The position numbers and the translations under genes are program-made. DNA of 9,442 nucleotides, taken from the NCBI GenBank assembly GCA_007123395.1, contig SKLD01000079.1:1-9442 (forward strand). The letters run 5' to 3'. Below, piece by piece: positions 5,559 to 9,442 of this stretch (position 1 is the first letter of the stretch; each line of letters opens with the position of its first letter). Under the pieces are notes generated by a model that was not told the DNA's origin, did not search any database, and worked only from the letters and a program-made list of their open reading frames with translations. The DNA is from Opitutales bacterium (GTDB lineage Bacteria; Verrucomicrobiota; Verrucomicrobiia; Opitutales; Oceanipulchritudinaceae).

Positions 5559-6248
5559 ATGAACCACCGCCACCAACAATACCGCAACCGTTCCGCGAAA
5601 GCCGGTTTCACCTTGGTCGAACTGATGATCGCCATCGGCCTATCGGTGCTGGTCCTCGCCGCCTTTCACCAGCTCGTCCTCGGCACGGGGCGCAGCCTCT
5701 TCGACAGCACAAACAAGCTCCTCATCGCCAAAGACGTGCGGGCCTTCACCAACGAAATCTCGCGGTCGGGCCGCAGTGCCCGCGACTTCCGCATCTACAC
5801 ATCCCTGGAAGACCTCAGCGAGCGGCAATCCGGGCAAAGCGGCGACGTCCTCGCCCTCGTTTGGGCGGAGCCGGAATCCATCGAAGACGCCTCGCCGGGC
5901 GCAGCACAGCGGTTTTTCGTTACCCGCATCATTATCTTCGCGCGCGAAGCGGGACCGGAACAATCCGAAGGCCCCGTGTGGCGCTACGAACGCAACTACG
6001 CTCTGCCTGACGCCGAGTCCGCGGGAATCGACTCCTCGCAGCACACCGTGCGCGGGCTTGTCACCGATATCCTTTCCGCGGGCGAACGGCGCCAAGTCCT
6101 TCAACTTTCCCGCGGGCTCGCGGACGAGCGGCTCTTTTTCTACAGCCGCCTCGGCGAGTCCGTCGTCGTCAACGGCGAGATCTACCACGGCAACGACCAC
6201 CGCCGCACCACCAACACCTACAACTTCACCATCAGCCCGAGAGGTTAA
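5559..6248 (+). CDS. Prepilin-like protein, GspJ/PilW-like minor pseudopilin
   Basis: A 229-residue protein with a 16-residue basic leader (NHRHQQYRNRSAKAG), the processing site G16/F17 and a helix FTLVELMIAIGLSVLVLAAF (17-36), with the conserved Glu at mature position 5 (E21). The soluble part is larger than in the preceding protein and ends in YNFTISPRG. Its size and second place in the cluster fit GspJ or PilW, the minor subunits that form the tip complex. It starts 34 bases after the previous stop. A longer form from the ATG at 5439 would overlap the previous gene by 86 bases and hide the prepilin signal, so it is rejected. A GTG at 5550 is a possible alternative start. The stop is five bases before the next ATG, a strong sign of an operon. 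The exact machine (type IV pilus, type II secretion or related) cannot be decided here. Confidence 0.82.
   Translation: MNHRHQQYRNRSAKAGFTLVELMIAIGLSVLVLAAFHQLVLGTGRSLFDSTNKLLIAKDVRAFTNEISRSGRSARDFRIYTSLEDLSERQSGQSGDVLALVWAEPESIEDASPGAAQRFFVTRIIIFAREAGPEQSEGPVWRYERNYALPDAESAGIDSSQHTVRGLVTDILSAGERRQVLQLSRGLADERLFFYSRLGESVVVNGEIYHGNDHRRTTNTYNFTISPRG
6239..6244 (+). promoter_or_regulatory. Shine-Dalgarno site GAGAGG before the PilX-like gene
   Basis: GAGAGG lies inside the last codons of the preceding gene, nine bases before the ATG at 6254. It is the only convincing Shine-Dalgarno site seen ahead of a start in this window, and it serves an internal operon gene. Confidence 0.6.
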
Positions 6249-6253
6249 GTGCC

Positions 6254-8491
6254 ATGAAATCCGACGCTCCGCAAAAACGCCCGGCCAACCGCCGCGGTTC
6301 CACGATTGCCGTTATCCTCGTCTTCACCATCTCCATCGGCTTCGTCATTGCGTCGTCCTTCAACTACGCCGTCACCGAATCGCGCCTCAACCAGTCCGAC
6401 CTTCTCGCCAACGAAGCACGCCTCGCCGCCGAGAGTGTCCTCGAGCACGGCATGGCGCAATTGCGCCGCCGCTTCGACCGCACCCACCAGCTCACCGCCA
6501 TGGAACTACGCCCCGACCGGCCCACGGCGCTGCGGCTTGAGACCGATTTTCTCCGTTTTCTGCAGCACCGCAGCGGCTCGCGCATCGTCGCCCCGCCCGG
6601 GCTCGGTGACTCCGGCGGTCCCGGCCAAGGGCAGGGACAGGGCCAAGGCCAGGGTGCGAACCAAGGCAGCGGCGGCGGCGCGGCATGGCCCAACCACCAA
6701 TCCTTCGTCAGCCGCCCTATCTCCCTCGGCGGAGTCGTTCTCAATCAGGGCGATCCGGTCATCGTCGACATCGATTCCAACGAGCTTCTTCCCGAGCAAG
6801 GCATGGACTTCTTCCAAAGCGCGGCCGTGCGCGAGGTGCGGCTCTATGCACGCGCGCGCGTCGACGGGGGGCGTCAGGGCACCCGCGACGCCTACACCCG
6901 CAAGACGTTTCAAGTGATCGACGAGTCCCTCTATCAGTTCGCCGTCTATTACAGCGATGTTCTCGAAGTATGGCCCGGTGCCACGATGGACCTCGGCGAA
7001 GGCGGCCCGATATACGGTCGCGAAGTTTGGCTCGGTGCCGGGGCCAGATTCAATGTTCACGGCCGCGTCATGGCCCCCGACGGGTTTTTCGTCGGGCGCC
7101 ATCCCGATTCGGGGCGCGCCGGCGAAACGGCAAATAACAATATCTACCTGCGCGACCTGCGTGCGGGCGACAACAGCAGCGACTACCTGCGGCGCCTCAT
7201 CGACGCCAACCCGCACGGCGGACACCTCGACAGCAATCACCCGGATTTTCGCGAACTTGCCCTCCAGAACTTCCGCGGCGGGCTCGTCACGGGCGTCCAC
7301 GGGGTCACGCCGCAGTCGCCTGTCGGCCTAGAGGCGATCCGCGAAATGTCGGAAAGCGCCGACTCGGCCTCCTTCAACCCTGCCCATCACCTTATCCAAC
7401 CACCGCGCGATGAATCCTTCTTTCAAGGCATCTCCGACGAACAGGAACGCGAACTCTACCGCACGCTCGAACAGAGCAAGTGGTCGACCCAGTCCGAAAT
7501 TGTGATCGACGCTTCCGGCATCCAGAGCGGCAACGTCGTCCTGCGCGACCGCTCCGGCAACGAGATCCTGCTCGATCCGGACAATGTCTTCTGGGAGGTG
7601 CAGCCCTATGCACAAGATGGCGACGCCAACTCGGGCACCGTCACCTCCGGGATGTATGATTACCGCCAAGCAAGAAACAACACCGACGATGCCCGCGGCC
7701 GCATCAACTTACTGCGCCTCGACATGGCCGTGATGCGCGAGTGGGTGGAGGACGCCGATACCAACATTCCGTGGAACGGCGGCGTCTACATCCACATGCC
7801 CGAAGTGCCCGATCCCGGCCGCGACGACCACGTCATCCCCGCTAACGCCAACTGGGCCGTGCAACTGCACAACGGCGCCGTCCTCCCCAACCGACGCGCC
7901 GTCGATTCCGAAGCGCCCCGCGGGCTCACTCTCGCCACCAACACCGGTCTTTACGTGCAGGGCGATTTCAATGCTCCCTCGGGCGGAGGCACCGCCACCG
8001 AACCGGAGGACATGAGCAACTTCGGCGAACCCGGGCACGAAGCACCCGCCGCGCTCGTTGCCGATGCCGTCACCGTCCTCAGCAACAACTGGAGCAACGC
8101 CCTCAGCCGCCGCAGTACTCTGGGCAACCGCTCCGCCGCCAACACGGTTGTCTCCGCCGCCATCGTCACCGGCAACGTACCCTCCCGCGACCGGACCTAC
8201 AGCGGCGGCGTGGAAAACTTTCCCCGCTTCCTCGAAGCGTGGAGCGGTCGTACTCTAACCTACCGCGGCTCCATGATAAACCTCTTCCAGAGCGAAGCCT
8301 TCACCGGTCCGTGGCGTTTCGGCAACCGCGTTTACAACGCTCCAAACCGGGACTGGGGCTTCAACCGCGGATTCCGCGAACTCACCCCGCCCCTCGACCC
8401 CGGCACCCGCGTCTTCCGCCAAGTCAACTTCATTGAACTCACCCGCGAGCGCTTCGTCGAAGAAACCAAGGCCCTCTACGCGGTGGATTGA
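6254..8491 (+). CDS. Large PilX/GspK-like pilus assembly protein
   Basis: A 745-residue protein, third in the prepilin cluster. The N-terminus has a basic leader RRG (13-15) followed by a hydrophobic helix STIAVILVFTISIGFVIASS (16-35) and an amphipathic stretch ESRLNQSDLLANEARLAAES. This is the PilX N-terminal pattern. If cut after G15, mature position 5 is Val, not Glu, as known for GspK. A Gly-Gln run occupies 124-134. The C-terminal third contains GLTLATNTGLYVQGDF (557-572), ALVADAVTVLSNNW (600-613), YSGGVENFPRFLEAW (649-663), YRGSMINLF (670-678) and PNRDWGFN (about 699-706). I recognise these as a block shared by large PilX-like proteins of several phyla. At over twice the length of GspK (about 330 residues), most of it would lie outside the cytoplasmic membrane. 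Role inferred: capping or tip subunit, perhaps for adhesion or substrate recognition. Confidence 0.8.
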   Translation: MKSDAPQKRPANRRGSTIAVILVFTISIGFVIASSFNYAVTESRLNQSDLLANEARLAAESVLEHGMAQLRRRFDRTHQLTAMELRPDRPTALRLETDFLRFLQHRSGSRIVAPPGLGDSGGPGQGQGQGQGQGANQGSGGGAAWPNHQSFVSRPISLGGVVLNQGDPVIVDIDSNELLPEQGMDFFQSAAVREVRLYARARVDGGRQGTRDAYTRKTFQVIDESLYQFAVYYSDVLEVWPGATMDLGEGGPIYGREVWLGAGARFNVHGRVMAPDGFFVGRHPDSGRAGETANNNIYLRDLRAGDNSSDYLRRLIDANPHGGHLDSNHPDFRELALQNFRGGLVTGVHGVTPQSPVGLEAIREMSESADSASFNPAHHLIQPPRDESFFQGISDEQERELYRTLEQSKWSTQSEIVIDASGIQSGNVVLRDRSGNEILLDPDNVFWEVQPYAQDGDANSGTVTSGMYDYRQARNNTDDARGRINLLRLDMAVMREWVEDADTNIPWNGGVYIHMPEVPDPGRDDHVIPANANWAVQLHNGAVLPNRRAVDSEAPRGLTLATNTGLYVQGDFNAPSGGGTATEPEDMSNFGEPGHEAPAALVADAVTVLSNNWSNALSRRSTLGNRSAANTVVSAAIVTGNVPSRDRTYSGGVENFPRFLEAWSGRTLTYRGSMINLFQSEAFTGPWRFGNRVYNAPNRDWGFNRGFRELTPPLDPGTRVFRQVNFIELTRERFVEETKALYAVD
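6623..6655 (+). repeat. Gly-Gln dipeptide repeat within the PilX-like gene
   Basis: Eleven codons give GQGQGQGQGQG (residues 124-134), followed by a Gly/Ala-rich patch up to Trp145. Codons alternate GGC/GGG/GGA with CAA/CAG, so the DNA is not a perfect repeat. The run probably forms a flexible linker between the N-terminal helical part and the large domain, and its length may vary between strains. Confidence 0.8.
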
Positions 8492-8506
8492 GCCTCGCCC
8501 ACGGCG

Positions 8507-8536
8507 TTGACTTGCCCGCCGCCCGCGCCCTTTGAT
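8507..8536 (+). promoter_or_regulatory. Sigma-70-like promoter of proA, predicted leaderless
   Basis: TTGACT (8507-8512, five of six consensus bases) and TTTGAT (8531-8536, four of six) are 18 bases apart. The -10 box ends six bases before the proA ATG, so the expected first transcribed base is the A of the start codon (8543). No Shine-Dalgarno site exists here, which fits a leaderless message. The -35 box lies 15 bases after the stop of the PilX-like gene, so proA probably has its own promoter. Confidence 0.6.
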
Positions 8537-8542
8537 GGGCGC
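8525..8542. promoter_or_regulatory. GC inverted repeat ending at the proA start codon
   Basis: GCGCCC (8525-8530) and GGGCGC (8537-8542) flank the -10-like TTTGAT exactly and end directly at the ATG. As DNA it could be a repressor site over the -10 box. If transcription began further upstream, as RNA it could form a hairpin closing the start. It is not followed by T residues and is unlikely to be a terminator. Confidence 0.4.
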
Positions 8543-9442
8543 ATGTCACAGAGCACCGACTCGTCCGAAACCGCCCTTGTCGAACTGGCAAAACGCGCCC
8601 GCGCGGCGTCGCTTGCCCTCGCCACGCTCCCGGAGGCGGCCAAGAACGCCTTTCTCGACCACCTCGCCGAAGCGATCCCGCAAGAACGGGAGGCCATTCT
8701 CGCGGCCAACAAGCGTGATCTCGACGCCGGCGCGGAGAGCGGACTGAGCAACGCCCTCCTCGACCGCCTGCGCCTCACTGACGCCCGCCTTGACGCCATG
8801 GTCGAGGGCATCCGCCAAGTCGCCGCCCTCCCCGACCCCGTCGGCGCCGTCCTCGAGGAACGCACCCACGCGAAGGGCTTCTCCATCCGCAAGGTGCGCG
8901 TGCCCATCGGCGTCATCGGGATCATCTACGAGTCGCGCCCCAATGTCACCGTCGACTGCGCCATCCTCTGCCTCAAGAGCGGTAATGCCACCATCCTCCG
9001 CGGCGGCAAGGAGGCTTTTCACACCAACACCGCCCTCGCCGACATCATCCGTGGCGCCCTCGAAAAGTCGGGGATTGCGCCCGATGCCGTCCAACTCGTT
9101 CCCACGACCGACCGCGCCGCCCTCAAGATCCTTCTCAAGCTCGACGACTACATCCATTGCCTCATCCCGCGCGGCGGCGAGGGGCTCATCCGGTTCGTCG
9201 CGGAGAACGCGCGCATGCCCGTAATCAAGCACTACAAGGGCGTGTGCAACGTCTACCTCGACGAGGCCGCCGATCCCGCCATGGCCCTCGCTGTCACCGT
9301 TAACGCCAAGTGTCAGCGTCCCTCCGTGTGCAACGCAGCGGAAAACCTCGTCGTCCACCGCGCCCTCCTCGACACCGTCCTGCCGACCGTCGCCCGCGAA
9401 CTCCGGGCACAGGGCGTGGAGTTGCGCGCCGACGACGCCTCA
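8543..9442 (+). CDS. proA: Gamma-glutamyl phosphate reductase ProA (partial, 3' end missing)
   Basis: The first 300 codons of glutamate-5-semialdehyde dehydrogenase, which reduces gamma-glutamyl phosphate with NADPH to glutamate semialdehyde in proline synthesis (cytoplasm). ProA is normally about 415-420 residues, so roughly 115-120 are cut off by the window. The start MSQSTDSSETALVELAKRAR fits the family N-terminus. Clear blocks are NKRDLDAG (56-63), RVPIGVIGIIYESRPNVT (119-136), LKSGNATILRGGKEA (about 144-158), IPRGGEGLIRFV (about 212-223) and NAKCQRPSVCNAAENLVVH (about 254-272). C263 in SVCNA is the catalytic thiol position. No frameshift is seen. The gene follows the pilin cluster on the same strand with a 51-base gap but seems to have its own promoter. 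proB is not in view; it may lie elsewhere, or downstream of the window. Confidence 0.95.
   Translation, partial: MSQSTDSSETALVELAKRARAASLALATLPEAAKNAFLDHLAEAIPQEREAILAANKRDLDAGAESGLSNALLDRLRLTDARLDAMVEGIRQVAALPDPVGAVLEERTHAKGFSIRKVRVPIGVIGIIYESRPNVTVDCAILCLKSGNATILRGGKEAFHTNTALADIIRGALEKSGIAPDAVQLVPTTDRAALKILLKLDDYIHCLIPRGGEGLIRFVAENARMPVIKHYKGVCNVYLDEAADPAMALAVTVNAKCQRPSVCNAAENLVVHRALLDTVLPTVARELRAQGVELRADDAS

Noticed and set aside
8546..9358. Minus-strand open frame (270 codons) opposite proA
   Set aside because: It is the reverse of strongly conserved proA coding sequence, Asp/Gly/Val-rich as expected for a shadow frame.
1..9442. CRISPR array, prophage or complete insertion sequence
   Set aside because: No regularly spaced repeats, phage genes or terminal inverted repeats are visible. 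The only mobile-element-type gene is the single RAYT.

Overview
The window is GC-rich, densely coded bacterial chromosome. It carries a lipid A gene (lpxB), so the host is a Gram-negative type. The best guess is the Verrucomicrobiota, probably an Opitutae-like lineage. That rests on the wording of the LpxB and PilX-like proteins, a long REP-associated (RAYT-type) transposase, and start regions that mostly lack Shine-Dalgarno sites. This placement is inference; no marker gene is present.

Layout. Positions 3-125 (+) hold the tail of a probable STAS-domain protein. A branched-chain aminotransferase (ilvE, minus strand, 170-1036) converges on it. About 520 bases without a convincing gene follow (1037-1553), holding short palindromes and near-repeats and ending at a promoter-like site. 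Next is a single IS200-like/RAYT transposase (+, 1554-2561). A convergent junction with one hairpin separates it from a minus-strand pair: a Gfo/Idh/MocA oxidoreductase followed closely by lpxB (4747 or 4804 down to 2627). An AT-rich divergent region with a perfect 7+7 palindrome (4878-4893) separates this pair from three plus-strand genes for prepilin-like proteins (4982-8491). The right edge is proA (gamma-glutamyl phosphate reductase), cut by the window end after 300 codons.

How the parts work together. IlvE and ProA are housekeeping amino-acid enzymes. The oxidoreductase-lpxB pair belongs to lipid A synthesis; the oxidoreductase resembles the lpx-linked dehydrogenases thought to oxidise the 3-OH of UDP-GlcNAc (GnnA-like). 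The three prepilin-like genes look like the minor-pseudopilin set of a type IV pilus or type II secretion machine, in the order GspI-like, GspJ-like, GspK/PilX-like. The third is unusually large, with a big extracytoplasmic region. No pilus ATPase, secretin or major pilin is in the window.

A recurring pattern concerns gene starts. Promoter-like hexamers sit so close to the ATG of proA and of the transposase that their mRNAs would have no leader or almost none. The one clear Shine-Dalgarno site lies before an internal operon gene (6254). I found no CRISPR array, tRNA, rRNA or prophage. Nothing here amounts to a clearly new system. The items most worth a second look are the leaderless promoter at proA, the large PilX-like protein, the repeats beside the transposase, and the divergent palindrome.
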